Positions 8,385 through 17,212 of a stretch of 64,000 bases of DNA are shown here, piece by piece (within the stretch, counting starts at the first letter, position 1; every line of letters begins with the position of its first letter). Origin of the DNA: CAZYSK01 sp964649415 (GTDB lineage Bacteria > Chloroflexota > Anaerolineae > B4-G1); assembly GCA_964649415.1 (NCBI GenBank), contig CAZYSK010000006.1, forward strand, positions 76,690 to 140,689, in the 5' to 3' direction. A model generated the notes under the pieces. That model did not search any database. It saw only the letters and a list, made by a program, of their open reading frames with translations, and was not told where the DNA came from. The translations under genes and the position numbers were made by a program.

Positions 8385-9050
8385 TCAGCGCTCGGATTCG
8401 GCCTCCAGTCCTTCCCGGTCGAGCAACACGATGCGCTGCCGTTCCATGCGCACCAGGCCCGCGTCGTCGAAAGCGCGCAGCGCGCGCCCCACCATATCGC
8501 GCACCGTGCCCAGGTGGGCCGCGATCTCCGCCTGCGTCCACTGCCGAGCAACCCCATCCTCGCCGCCGTGTTCCAGCAGGAAACGGGCCAACCGGCCCCG
8601 CACCGTGTGAAGCGACAGGTCCTCAACCAGGTTGGTCAAGTGGTCCAGCCTGTCGGCGAAGTCTCGCAGGACGGCCAGCGCGACCTCGGGGCACTCGCCC
8701 ACCAGGCGGCGGAAGTCCTCACTGGTGACGGAGTAGACGATGGCTTCGGTGACGGCCTCGGCGGTGGCGTGGTTAGCGCCCTGGGGCTGGAAAGGGGGCA
8801 CCGTGTTGAAGGAGTGGCCCGGCCCCAGCCGCGCCAGTACCTGCTCACGTCCATCCCGCGAAAGGCGATACGCACGCACCTGCCCGGCAGCGACGAAGTA
8901 GACCGCCTGGCAGGGATCACCCTCGAACATAATGATCTGTCCCGGCTCATAGGCGTGCGCGTGGGCCACCCCTGCGATGCGGCTCAGCGCATCGCCGGAG
9001 AGGCCAGCGAAAAGGGAGACACGACGCAGGGCTTGGAACATGGATTCCAT
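8385..9050 (-). CDS. Crp/Fnr family transcriptional regulator
   Basis: The 221-aa protein has an N-terminal cyclic-nucleotide-type beta barrel (about 10-125; GQIIMFEGDPCQAVYFV, GREQVLARLGPGHSF), the long dimer helix, and a C-terminal winged helix (about 150-212; WTQAEIAAHLGTVRDMVGRALRAF). No N-terminal cluster of cysteines typical of oxygen-sensing Fnr is present; a lone Cys in GDPCQAV and one in GECPEV are visible. Its position at the head of a ferredoxin locus points to control of redox genes. The ATG directly follows the -10 box by about nine bases and no ribosome site can fit, so the message is probably leaderless. Confidence 0.9.
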   Translation of the reverse strand: MESMFQALRRVSLFAGLSGDALSRIAGVAHAHAYEPGQIIMFEGDPCQAVYFVAAGQVRAYRLSRDGREQVLARLGPGHSFNTVPPFQPQGANHATAEAVTEAIVYSVTSEDFRRLVGECPEVALAVLRDFADRLDHLTNLVEDLSLHTVRGRLARFLLEHGGEDGVARQWTQAEIAAHLGTVRDMVGRALRAFDDAGLVRMERQRIVLLDREGLEAESER

Positions 9051-9059
9051 CGCAGCGCC

Positions 9060-9087
9060 ATTGTAGCCTAAAGGGCAGTCATGTCAA
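9060..9087 (-). promoter_or_regulatory. Promoter of the Crp/Fnr gene
   Basis: On the minus strand TTGACA and TACAAT are separated by 16 bases, and the expected transcription start falls within a few bases of the ATG at 9050. This is close to the sigma70 consensus. Confidence 0.75.
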
Positions 9088-9171
9088 CGGTCAGACGGAC
9101 AACACGACCAACTCGGACCGCCCCCCCCCGCTATTCGCATTTCGCTATTCGCCACCTTGTCCTCCTGGGAT

Positions 9172-9260
9172 ACTCCCTCGATGCCCCGACGGTGAATGAG
9201 CCTCCCGAATGAGCCTTCCTAAGAACCCTTTTGCCTCTTATTCCAAATAGGAGTACAATT
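9172..9260 (+). repeat. Dispersed promoter repeat, family 1 copy A
   Basis: About 90 bases that recur at 42152-42230, starting CTCGATGCCCCGAC and ending at a promoter: TTGCCT (9231-9236), 17 bases including ATTCCAAATAGG, then TACAAT (9254-9259). Copy A has about 13 extra bases in the middle. The nearest downstream genes are the small unrecognised frame at 9378 and the truncated cupin regulator. Confidence 0.8.
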
Positions 9261-9377
9261 GCAGAAGCCAGCTCAGTTCAACACAGGTTTTCGTCCGGCG
9301 CGAAGCCGCGAGACGCAGCTCGACACCCATGACCCGCCATCTCGTTCGGTCAACCACTAGTCTGGTTCACTATAAGA

Positions 9378-9587
9378 ATGGAGGCACAGGGCAAGACAGC
9401 GGAAGAAGTCGGCAGAGCTGTCCATGATGCAGTAGTCGAAGTAGCCAGTCAACTCCCTCCCCGTGTCCTTGTACTCACCGGATTACAGTCAAGAGACCTG
9501 AAAGTTCTATCGCGGTGTAAGCCAAAAGAAGCGACAAGACCAGGTTTACAGCTCTCTGTATCCTGGGTTGTCGCAAGTACGTCCTGA
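9378..9587 (+). CDS. Unrecognised short frame, doubtful
   Basis: A 69-codon frame lies about 115 bases after the repeat-borne promoter, starting at an ATG whose ribosome site is not convincing. The first 40 residues are amphipathic and protein-like, the rest is not. I recognise no domain. It may be a remnant of a decayed gene in front of the cupin fragment. Confidence 0.2.
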   Translation: MEAQGKTAEEVGRAVHDAVVEVASQLPPRVLVLTGLQSRDLKVLSRCKPKEATRPGLQLSVSWVVASTS

Positions 9588-9706
9588 TGGCCGATCCAAA
9601 GAGAGCCCAGGTAGAGGTAGCACAGAAAGCAACTGTCGCCAAGGACAATGCCGAAAGCGTCAAGTAAGCTGAGTTTTCCGTTATTGATGCCAAGAACGTT
9701 GAATAG

Positions 9707-10117
9707 ATGGTCAGTTTATGGAAAATAGCAAACGGTCTACGCGTGCCCTTTACAGCATTTCTCAAAAAGGAGACCTCAGAGGCCACCCTTAGGGCGTTCA
9801 GAGAAGACAAGCCGCTGAAGGGAGCATCGGAAGGCTACCGCCTTTTTCCGCTAGTATCGTTTGGTCCTGAACGTTCATTTGAAGTCTATTATGTGGAGAT
9901 TGACCCTGAGACAACTCTAGACGCTGAAGCACATCAAGGGAATGCAGAGGGGTATGTTTTCGTTGTACAAGGCAAGATTGACATCACTATCGAGGACAGG
10001 TGTTATGCAGTAGATAGTGATCATTTCATCAACTCCCTTGCCAACCGCTCTCACCGATATCAGAATTCCGACAAGGAAACAGCCGTAGCAATCATGCTTA
10101 TTTCGTATCTGGCATAG
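9707..10117 (+). pseudogene. HTH-cupin regulator lacking its HTH half
   Basis: The 136-aa product begins at MVSLWKIANGLRVPFTAFL, which is the end of the XRE-type helix-turn-helix in regulators of the HTH-cupin class. It continues with a cupin barrel (about 70-135) that contains HQGNAEGYVFVVQGKIDITIE. An in-frame TAG directly precedes the ATG and no helix-turn-helix is found upstream in any frame, so the DNA-binding half has been lost. It could still be translated as a lone cupin, but a decayed regulator is the simpler reading. Confidence 0.6.
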
Positions 10118-10194
10118 CGTCGGGGCCTAAGCAGCGCACGGTGCTACACGAGCGCCATCTCTTCGGCGCACGCAATGAGAGTAGGGGAGGTCGC

Positions 10195-11331
10195 ATGCTG
10201 CAAGAACTGAAACCTGACGAGTTTGAGAGAGCCCGTGCCCTGTTCCAAGGGTTTGACTACAGTCTCTCCATTCATGCTGCGATTGAGGGCAACAACCCAG
10301 GCCGGATATTCGTCGACGATGCGTACCATCCGCGCACGGCTCTCGCGCTCACCGTCGAAGGGTATCTCCTGGCCGGGGATGATGGCAACCCTGAGACGAA
10401 CGCAGCACTGCGTCGCCTGTTCAAGGAGAGGATCTTCACGGGCGAGGTCTTCGTCAACGGAGACTGGTCCATGTCCCTGGCGGTCCACCCCGAGACGTGG
10501 GAGGCGAGGTTGCCTGAGCTTATCCCCACGCACGAAGTCGAGAAGAATGAGCGCTATCACTATGTGTGTCGCGCAGTGAAGTTCGACTGGCACAGCCACG
10601 TGCCCGAGGCGTACGCGGTCCGCCGCGTTGATCGAATCTTTCTGAATGATGCCAAGGTCGTCTTTCCCGATCCGGTGCGCGAATGGATGGACTTCGGCGA
10701 AGTATGGTGGACAGTGGAGAACTTCCTGTCCAAGGGGGTCAGCTTCGTCGTCCTGCGCGAGCGTGAAGTCGTGGCGTGGTGTACGCCCGACTGCGTGGCA
10801 GGTGATCGCATAGACGTAGGAGTCATGACGCATCCGGCTCACCGGCGAAGAGGGTTGGCTGCTGTAGCTGTCGCTGCCACGGTCGAGCATTGCCTGAGCC
10901 ATGGATTCAGCGCCGTCGGGTGGCACTGTAATGCCAACAACGTCGGCTCGTGGAAGACAGCGGAGAAGGTGGGTTTTGAGCGAGACCGCGAGTACGCATA
11001 CTACTACTACATGGTTGACCCGATCGACCATCTGGCCGAACGGGGGTGGTACTACTACCGGCGTAGAGAGTATGCCAAGACCGTGCAGTACTACCAGCAG
11101 GTATTTGCGCTTCGCGACGAGAACCCGGACTATTACTACCACCTCGCGGCCTCAGCCTGGGCTCTGTTGGGGAATAGGGAACAGGCGCTCAAGTACCTGC
11201 TGGCTGCCCTGGACCACGGATGGACAAACGTCGAATGGACCAGCCAACAGGAGGAGTTCCGCATCTTGCATAGCACTCCCGAGTGGCGTACAATCCTGGC
11301 ACGGATGAACCAGGATACGGCGGCGAGATGA
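10195..11331 (+). CDS. GNAT acetyltransferase with C-terminal TPR-like region
   Basis: The 378-aa product has an N-terminal alpha/beta region, a GNAT acetyl-CoA site in the middle (about 205-270; VGVMTHPAHRRRGLAAVAVAATVEHC, then ANNVGSWKTAEKVGF), and a C-terminal helical part with a TPR pattern (YYYRRREYAKTVQYYQQVF, then YYYHLAASAWALLGNREQAL). The arrangement resembles the PF12746-type GNAT proteins. The ATG at 10195 has GGGGAGG upstream, which decides the start over an earlier in-frame codon. The substrate is unknown; the TPR may select a protein or peptide partner. Confidence 0.8.
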   Translation: MLQELKPDEFERARALFQGFDYSLSIHAAIEGNNPGRIFVDDAYHPRTALALTVEGYLLAGDDGNPETNAALRRLFKERIFTGEVFVNGDWSMSLAVHPETWEARLPELIPTHEVEKNERYHYVCRAVKFDWHSHVPEAYAVRRVDRIFLNDAKVVFPDPVREWMDFGEVWWTVENFLSKGVSFVVLREREVVAWCTPDCVAGDRIDVGVMTHPAHRRRGLAAVAVAATVEHCLSHGFSAVGWHCNANNVGSWKTAEKVGFERDREYAYYYYMVDPIDHLAERGWYYYRRREYAKTVQYYQQVFALRDENPDYYYHLAASAWALLGNREQALKYLLAALDHGWTNVEWTSQQEEFRILHSTPEWRTILARMNQDTAAR

Positions 11332-11441
11332 TCTGTGAGCCAATAAGGAGGTGAACCGAAACCAGCCAAGGCACAGAGAAACCCGTCTTGACAATGATAC
11401 GATATGGTCCCGTAACACCTAGAAATGAAAGGAGACTCGCA

Positions 11442-12701
11442 ATGTTGCCGCTTGAGCAGGGTTTCGTTCTGGGGATCTCGGCCCAAGAAGCATTCAAGAC
11501 GATTGAGGCGATCAGCTCACAGCCTCGCTACGTGGGCGCTGATGGGGATGAGCAGGCCATCGCATTCATTGCCGGCAAGTTCGCTGAGTATGGCCTGGAA
11601 GTGGCCTACGACGAGTTCGACGCGTTGGCCTATGAGCCGGTTGAGACGGTATTCAAGATCACGAGCCCGTTCGAGAAATCATTGACCGCCGGTACGATGT
11701 TCTTCGGCCCTGCTTCCGAAGGCGTGCAGGGGGAGCTGGTTTTCGTCGGCAACGGGGAAGAAGCTGACTACGAAGGCAAGGACGTGGCGGGCAAGATCGC
11801 GCTGGTTGAGACCCGCGCAACGGCCCCCAAAGGCGCGTTGTGGCACGACGTGAACCGGGCCGGCGAAAAGGGCGCGAAAGGGATCGTCTTCGTCCATTTC
11901 GAACCCCGGTTGCAGATCCTGATGCTGGAAACCGGTTGCTATGGCGAGGAGAAGCGATTCAAGGACATGGAGCATCCCATCCCGGCCATCTCCATTCAGG
12001 TCGATGAGTGGCTGGAGACGGTCCGTGAAGCAGCAGGGGCGACCATGGAGGCATTCATCAAGGTCGATGCAATCCAGGAGATGCGCCCCACGCGCAACGT
12101 GCGCGGGTTCGTCCGTGGCACCGAGCTGCCTGAGCAACGGGTCATGATGGTCGCCCACCGCGACGGCGTGTCCTGCCCCGCGGCCAACGACAATGGCTCG
12201 GGACAGGCCGTTATCGTCGAGCTGGCGCGGGCCTTCGCGCAAGCAAAGCCCAAGCGTACGGTGGAGTTCGTCTCCCTGGGAGCCGGCGAGGTACTCGGCT
12301 GCTGCGGTGCCTGGCGCTACGTGGAAATGCACAAGGACGAGTTGGCCAACATCGAGGCGGTGATCAACCTGGATGCCATCGGGTTCGGTGGGCACCTGCG
12401 TATCGTGACCGAGGGCTCCTGGCTGGACTACGGCCCGTTGAAGACGTCCGAGTGGTTGAACGAGGCCATTCGACAGGCGGCGGACGACCTGAACTACCAC
12501 ATGGCGACCACGCCCTGCCCGCTGGGGGCCGCCGACGCCACACCGTTCCTGGCCAACGACGTGCCCGCCGCGTGGCTGTGGCGGTTCGACGATCCGTACT
12601 GGCACACGCCGCTAGACGATCCCATGCGCGTCGATCCTAACTCGCTCAAGTACACGGCCGAAATCACCGGCCTGGCCCTGTTGCGCCTGGCCAACAAGTA
12701 G
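11442..12701 (+). CDS. M28-type zinc aminopeptidase with PA domain
   Basis: The 419-aa product has a protease-associated insert (about 90-210) and an M28 metallopeptidase fold. Candidate metal ligands in order are His in MMVAHRDG, Asp in AANDNGSG, Glu in LGAGEVLGCCG, Asp in INLDAIGF and His in PYWHTPLDD. The usual EE pair of the family reads G-E here, so the general base may be shifted. No signal peptide is seen, so it is cytoplasmic. AAAGGAG precedes the ATG at 11442. It probably releases N-terminal residues from peptides; specificity is unknown. Confidence 0.82.
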   Translation: MLPLEQGFVLGISAQEAFKTIEAISSQPRYVGADGDEQAIAFIAGKFAEYGLEVAYDEFDALAYEPVETVFKITSPFEKSLTAGTMFFGPASEGVQGELVFVGNGEEADYEGKDVAGKIALVETRATAPKGALWHDVNRAGEKGAKGIVFVHFEPRLQILMLETGCYGEEKRFKDMEHPIPAISIQVDEWLETVREAAGATMEAFIKVDAIQEMRPTRNVRGFVRGTELPEQRVMMVAHRDGVSCPAANDNGSGQAVIVELARAFAQAKPKRTVEFVSLGAGEVLGCCGAWRYVEMHKDELANIEAVINLDAIGFGGHLRIVTEGSWLDYGPLKTSEWLNEAIRQAADDLNYHMATTPCPLGAADATPFLANDVPAAWLWRFDDPYWHTPLDDPMRVDPNSLKYTAEITGLALLRLANK

Positions 12702-12738
12702 CCCGGCGCTGCCCACCCGCCGGACCGGACGGATGTCG

Positions 12739-12932
12739 CCGACCGTAGACGGTCGGTTCATCCGCGGCATCCTTGCCCGCACCGGTGGCATACAAAGGCA
12801 GAAATCCCCTCGCGCTGAGACGCCGGGCCAGGTCGCCAGGTGAATCGGCAGGCGGAGGCGCGAAGTGGGATTTCTGCCAGCAACCCGCGCATCACCCGCC
12901 GACCGCGCCGTGTGCGGTCGGCGGGTGATGCG
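12739..12932. repeat. Three nested palindromic elements after the peptidase gene
   Basis: In order: CCGACCGT-2 nt-ACGGTCGG (12739-12756); a 12-bp inverted repeat GGCAGAAATCCC / GGGATTTCTGCC whose arms lie at 12797-12808 and 12867-12878; and a perfect 19-bp stem at 12888-12906 / 12914-12932 with a 7-base loop. The last could end transcription of the peptidase gene, although no T-run follows. No gene is seen in 12702-13028. Confidence 0.75.
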
Positions 12933-12970
12933 TGACCGTTTTGTGCTGCCCTTGGCCCTGTCGTGCGCCA

Positions 12971-12999
12971 TTGTCCTTTGGGTTCAAGTGATGTACAAT
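12971..12999 (+). promoter_or_regulatory. Promoter of the DUF433 gene
   Basis: TTGTCC and TACAAT are 17 bases apart and lie 30 bases before the ATG, with a GAGGTGG ribosome site in between. The arrangement is compact and complete. Confidence 0.75.
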
Positions 13000-13028
13000 A
13001 CGGCCATCCGACTTTGGTGAGGTGGTCT

Positions 13029-13262
13029 ATGATCGAGCGAATTGCAGTCAATCCCAAGATACATTTCGGGAAACACTGCATAGCAGGTACACGTATCACG
13101 GTGCAAAGTGTTCTTGAGTTGTTCAGCGAAGGCCTTTCCTTTGACGAGATCATCCAAGACTACCACCCCGATCTTACAGCCGAAGACATTCACGCGTGCA
13201 TTCGGTATGCTATCGCGCTTGTAGCGGCTGAAGATGTTCACCTCGTGGCAGCTCCGGCATGA
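13029..13262 (+). CDS. DUF433 (VapB-like antitoxin) protein
   Basis: The 77-aa protein shows the DUF433 pattern: NPKIHFGKHCIAGTRITV, then VLELFSEGLSFDEIIQDYHPDLTAEDIHACIRYA. This family forms a small winged/helix-turn-helix protein and is usually paired with a PIN-like DUF5615 toxin encoded just downstream. Here an ATG overlaps the stop codon (ATGA) but the following frame closes after 11 codons. It therefore looks like an orphan antitoxin or autoregulator. Confidence 0.88.
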   Translation: MIERIAVNPKIHFGKHCIAGTRITVQSVLELFSEGLSFDEIIQDYHPDLTAEDIHACIRYAIALVAAEDVHLVAAPA

Positions 13263-13294
13263 GACTCCCGCTAGATCAACTCGAGAGTGATTAG
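13259..13294 (+). pseudogene. Truncated start of a DUF5615-like toxin
   Basis: The ATG overlaps the DUF433 stop as ATGA and the peptide begins MRLPLDQ, resembling the family start MxLLLDE, before a stop at codon 12. The rest of the toxin is not found. It is too short to prove homology. Confidence 0.3.
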
Positions 13295-13500
13295 CAGTTC
13301 GTTCGCACGCGCAAATTGGCTTCACGGTCAATCTCTTGCAGACGCGCACCCGCAAAGTCGTCGAACTGCTCGCTAAACCGGATCGCCTTGGCACGCTTTC
13401 CTCGTTCCAGACACTTCCCACTAACCCTGGTTCTCTATCGTACCCTGTACTATCGAGGAGAGCCGTCTCATCCATATTGACACATTAGGGAGTCATTACA
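13295..13500. other. Intergenic stretch with an unrecognised minus-strand fragment
   Basis: The minus strand of about 13291-13431 can be read as a 47-codon open stretch, protein-like in composition (ERGKRAKAIRFSEQFDDF), but it has no start codon. I recognise nothing in it; it may be a remnant displaced into the former toxin gene. Confidence 0.3.
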
Positions 13501-14064
13501 TTGGACTACTCGCGCTATTTCTGGCAAGGGAAGAAAGTAAGACTGCGCCCGCTGCGAATAGAGGACGCGGAGCAAGGCTTCATCAACTCCCTGGATAGCC
13601 CCTCCAGGCAGCTCCTTCAGCTCGGGATCGAACTGCCCACCTCCGTGGAACTCCTGAGATCATCCCTGGAGAAGTACGTGGGCTGCAGGGACGCAGATGG
13701 CGTCATCCTGTTCGTCATCGAGAACCACGAGGGAGCCAACGTCGGCGGCATTTCCTTGCACAGCAGGCATCAGAAGAACGGCACCTTCAGCTTCGGGACA
13801 TTCATCGATCGAGCACACCGGGGAAAAGGGTATGCTGAAGACGCCCTGCGCATCTTGCTCAGATACGGATTCTGGGAGCAGCGATACCAGAAGTGCAATT
13901 CCGCCTGTGTGCATACGAACGAGGCGTCAATCCGGCTACACAAGAAGCTGGGTTTCGTGGAGGAGGGCCGGCGCAGGAGGCAGAACTTCTTCAACGGCCA
14001 ATACTACGACGACATTCTGTTTGGCCTGACGCGGGAGGAATTCGACGCCCAGGAGAGAGGTTGA
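13501..14064 (+). CDS. RimJ/RimL-type GNAT acetyltransferase
   Basis: The 187-aa product is a single-domain GNAT enzyme: KVRLRPLRIEDAEQGFINS at the start, the acetyl-CoA loop RAHRGKGYAEDALRILLRYGF (about 100-120), and VHTNEASIRLHKKLGFVEEGRRR near the end. Such enzymes acetylate N-termini, polyamines or antibiotics; the target is unknown. It uses a TTG start with GGGAG about ten bases upstream; no ATG gives the full first strand. Confidence 0.85.
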   Translation: MDYSRYFWQGKKVRLRPLRIEDAEQGFINSLDSPSRQLLQLGIELPTSVELLRSSLEKYVGCRDADGVILFVIENHEGANVGGISLHSRHQKNGTFSFGTFIDRAHRGKGYAEDALRILLRYGFWEQRYQKCNSACVHTNEASIRLHKKLGFVEEGRRRRQNFFNGQYYDDILFGLTREEFDAQERG

Positions 14065-14139
14065 TGCGGGTGTCAGGCGTAACTTTGCATAGTATTCAAC
14101 CGATTACCGCAAGGTAGTCCACAGACTAGGAAGAGAGAA

Positions 14140-16744
14140 ATGAACACGAAAACCAATTGGAAAAACAGAGAGTCATGGCTTGGTATAGTCTGCGCACTGG
14201 TGCTGCTACTGATCGCCTTCTTCCCCAAGCTGATCTCGGCTCAGGGAACCGGGCCGGATACGATGAATTACCAGGGGTGGCTGCTAGACAACAACGGTGA
14301 CCCCCGCAGTAATGAAACCCACTGCATGCGCTTTCGCCTTTGTAGCGATAGTGGCTGTGCCGCACCGGTATGGCCCGGCAGCGGCTACGAGTATCATACC
14401 GTCACCACCGGGGACGGCGACTACAAGGGCGGCTTGTTCAACGTGACCCTGGGCAGTGTCAACCCCATGCCGCCCACGTTGATGTTCGACTACGACACCC
14501 TCTATCTGGAAGTTGGCGTATCGGACGCTAGTTCCGGTTGCGATGGGGTAGGAGAGACGTATACGGTGATGGAACCTCGCAGCCAACTGCGATCCAACGC
14601 CTACGCCCAACGCAGCCGCCGGGTGAACACCGAAGAGAGTGATGATACCTACCTGATCCAGGTCACCAACACCGGCGCTGGAGGGGGTATCTCCGCCCAA
14701 ACCCGCAGCGCCAGCGATGATGCCCGGGCGGCCAGTTTCCTGGCGGCGGGTACCACCGGCCAAACCCATGCCGTGTATGCCCAGAATGACAGCACCGGCG
14801 ATGGCGCCCGGGCCGGTTTCTTCGATGCCCAGGGGGNNNNNNNNNNNNNNNNNNNNNNNNNNNNNNNNNNNNNNNNNNNNNNNNNNNNNNNNNNNNNNNN
14901 NNNNNNNNNNNNNNNNNNNNNNNNNNNNNNNNNNNNATTCGGGGGCCACCTACGGTGTCTACACCACAATCGACAGCCCGGAAGGCGTCGCCCTCTACGC
15001 TACAGGGCCCACCACCGGCGTCGTGGGCATCGCGACAGACAACACGCGCGTCACGCGGGGGGTATACGGTCAGGTAGATAGCACCGCCGATGGGGCGGCA
15101 AGCGGCTACTTCCTCGCCGAAGGTACCAGTGGTCAGACGTATGGCCTCTACGCCCAGAATGACAGCACCAGTGCCGGCGCCCGGGCCGGTTTCTTCGATG
15201 CCCAGGGGGATTCGGGGGCCACCTACGGTGTCTACACCACAATCGACAGCCCGGAAGGCGTCGCTCTCTACGCTACAGGGCCCACCACCGGCGTCGTGGG
15301 CATCGCGACAGACGATGCGCGCGTCACGCGGGGGGTATACGGTCAGGTAGATAGCACCGCCGATGGGACGGCAGGCGGCTACTTCCTCGCCGAAGGTACC
15401 AGCGGCCAAACCCATGCCGTGTACGCCCAGAATGATAGCACCAGCAACGGTGCCCGCGCCGGAGAGTTCGTTGCAGCCGGTACCAGCGGCCAAACCCATG
15501 CCGTGTACGCCCAGAATGATAGCACCAGCAACGGTGCCCGCGCCGGGGAGTTCGTCGCTGCCGGTACCAGCGGCCAAACCCATGCCGTGTACGCCCAGAA
15601 TGACAGCACCACCGACGGTGCCCGCGCCGGAGAGTTCGTCGCTGCCGGTGCCAGCGGCCAAACCCATGCCGTGTACGCCCAGAACGACAGCCCCTCGGGG
15701 GATGCCGGCTACTTTGACAGCGCCGGTGACGGTATCGTTGCCAGAACCGACAGTACTATCGATGACGCCAGAGCCGGGAGCTTCACTGCAGCCGGCACCA
15801 GTGGCAAAACGTGGGGCGTGTTCGCTCGCAATAACAGCACCAGCGATAATGCCCGGGCCGGCGATTTTTGGGCTACTGGCAATAGCGGCGCAACCTACGG
15901 CATCTACGTTGAGAACGAAAGCAGCGGGGACGGGGCGGCCACCGGCTTCTTCTGGGCCAATGCTGACAGCGGCGCAACCAAAGCCGTATGGGCCCTTAAT
16001 GACAGCAACGGTGACAATTCCCGTGCCGGTACTTTCCGATCCCGGGGAGAATCTGGCATCACCTACGGGGTCTATGCCGACGTTGATAGCCCGGCAGGCA
16101 CGGCTGTCTATGCCTCGGCACCCGTCAGTGCCGTCGTGGGTATCGCCGGGAACAACTCGCTCGTCACGCGGGGGGTGTACGGTGAGGTAGACAGCACCGG
16201 GGATGGGGCGGCGGCCGGCTACTTCCACGCCAAAGGTGGCAGCGGCGAGACGTACGGCCTCTACGCCCGAAACGACAGTTCCTCGGGCTATGCCGGTTAC
16301 TTCGACGGTAACGTCTACGTGAACGGCACCCTGGCCAAGAGCGCAGGCTCGTTCAAAATCGATCATCCCCTGGACCCGGCCAACCGCTACCTGATGCACT
16401 CCTTCGTCGAAAGCCCCGATATGAAGAACATCTATGACGGGATCGTTCAACTCGACCAGAACGGAGAGGCCTGGGTCCAACTACCCGGCTATTTCCAGGC
16501 CCTGAACCGGGACTTCCGCTACCAGTTGACGCCTATCGGCGGGCCGGGCCCCGGTCTCTACATTGCCAGCGAAATCGAGGACAACCGCTTCCAGATTGCG
16601 GGTGGGGAAGCCGGCCTTGAGGTCTCCTGGCAAGTGACGGGCATCCGGCAAGACCCCTATGCGGAGGCGTACCCCATCCCGGTCGAGACGATGAAACCGG
16701 CGGAAGAGCGCGGCACATATCTGCATCCCGAGCTGTACGAGTAA
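14140..16744 (+). CDS. Secreted surface protein built from 28-residue repeats, broken by a scaffold gap
   Basis: A signal peptide (about 10-33, ending LISAQG) leads into an N-terminal domain (MNYQGWLLDNNGDPRS, with Cys pairs). Then comes a long array of about 28-residue modules of the type SGQTHAVYAQNDS / GARAGEFVAAG, alternating with SGATYGVYTTIDSPEGVAL modules. It closes with a conserved C-terminal domain containing KIDHPLDPANRYLMHSFVESPD and ALNRDFRYQLTPIG, seen in many environmental surface proteins. The reading frame changes across the N run only because the gap length is arbitrary, so I treat both sides as one gene. AGGAAGAG precedes the ATG. It probably forms an extracellular fibre or adhesin. 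Confidence 0.8.
14837..14936. other. Scaffold gap of 100 N inside the repeat protein
   Basis: Exactly 100 N within near-identical modules; the real length and module number are unknown. Confidence 0.98.
15398..15733 (+). repeat. Four tandem 84-bp units in the surface protein gene
   Basis: Units starting at 15398, 15482, 15566 and 15650 are nearly identical at DNA level, each encoding 28 residues beginning T/A-SGQTHAVYAQND. The last unit diverges after 15 residues. Such identity favours copy-number change by recombination. Confidence 0.85.
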
Positions 16745-16755
16745 GGAGGGCGATC

Positions 16756-17097
16756 ATGAAACGAACACGCATCCTGTTAGCAGGTGTGGTTCTGCTGCTG
16801 GTTCTGATAGGGGTGAGTTTGCGGCAGCGGGTTGCGCCGGTGGCAGCTCAGTCTGGCGGCAATTACGACGTAGGGTGGTTTGTCATGGGTAGTGCCGGGG
16901 AGCAGTCTGCCGCCGGGGGTGACTATCAGGTTGGTTTCACGCTGGCTCAGGCCCAGGAGCCAACTGTCAGCACCGATGGCGCAAACTACGCGATAATCGG
17001 TGGCTTCTGGCACGGCAACGACGTGTCTGCCCCCGGAGGTTCTGTACTCTATCTTCCGATTTATATGGGAGATTTCCAAGCCGGTGGAGGGCGGTAG
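16756..17097 (+). CDS. Small secreted protein with glycine-rich G-x-Y motif
   Basis: The 113-aa product has a signal peptide (about 6-31, ending VAAQSG) and two copies of a GGxYxVGxxxxGxAG-type motif (SGGNYDVGWFVMG, AAGGDYQVGFTL). It ends in VLYLPIYMGDFQ, which recalls the short LPLxxR-type tail of Chloroflexota secreted proteins but continues past it. AAGGAGG precedes the ATG and the gene follows the surface fibre gene by 11 bases, so they are co-transcribed. Confidence 0.75.
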   Translation: MKRTRILLAGVVLLLVLIGVSLRQRVAPVAAQSGGNYDVGWFVMGSAGEQSAAGGDYQVGFTLAQAQEPTVSTDGANYAIIGGFWHGNDVSAPGGSVLYLPIYMGDFQAGGGR

Positions 17098-17212
17098 CTC
17101 CGGGTGAAGAGCATCCCATCGCTAGCGGCGGCGGTGAATGTGCAGTGCAGCATGCCGGCTTGAACAAGCAAGTTGTTCAAGCGTACACCCAACCTACAAA
17201 GGAGATACGACA

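Noticed and set aside
11388..11393. TTGACA as a promoter for the peptidase gene
   Set aside because: No acceptable -10 hexamer lies 16-18 bases downstream.
12984..13475. A 163-codon minus-strand frame over the DUF433 gene
   Set aside because: It overlaps a well-supported gene with promoter and ribosome site, and has no domain.
15398..15733. CRISPR-like repeat
   Set aside because: 84-bp units are contiguous, in frame and coding.
14663..16480. A 605-codon frame antisense to the surface repeat protein
   Set aside because: Its repeats mirror those of the plus-strand gene and it has no signal peptide or start site.
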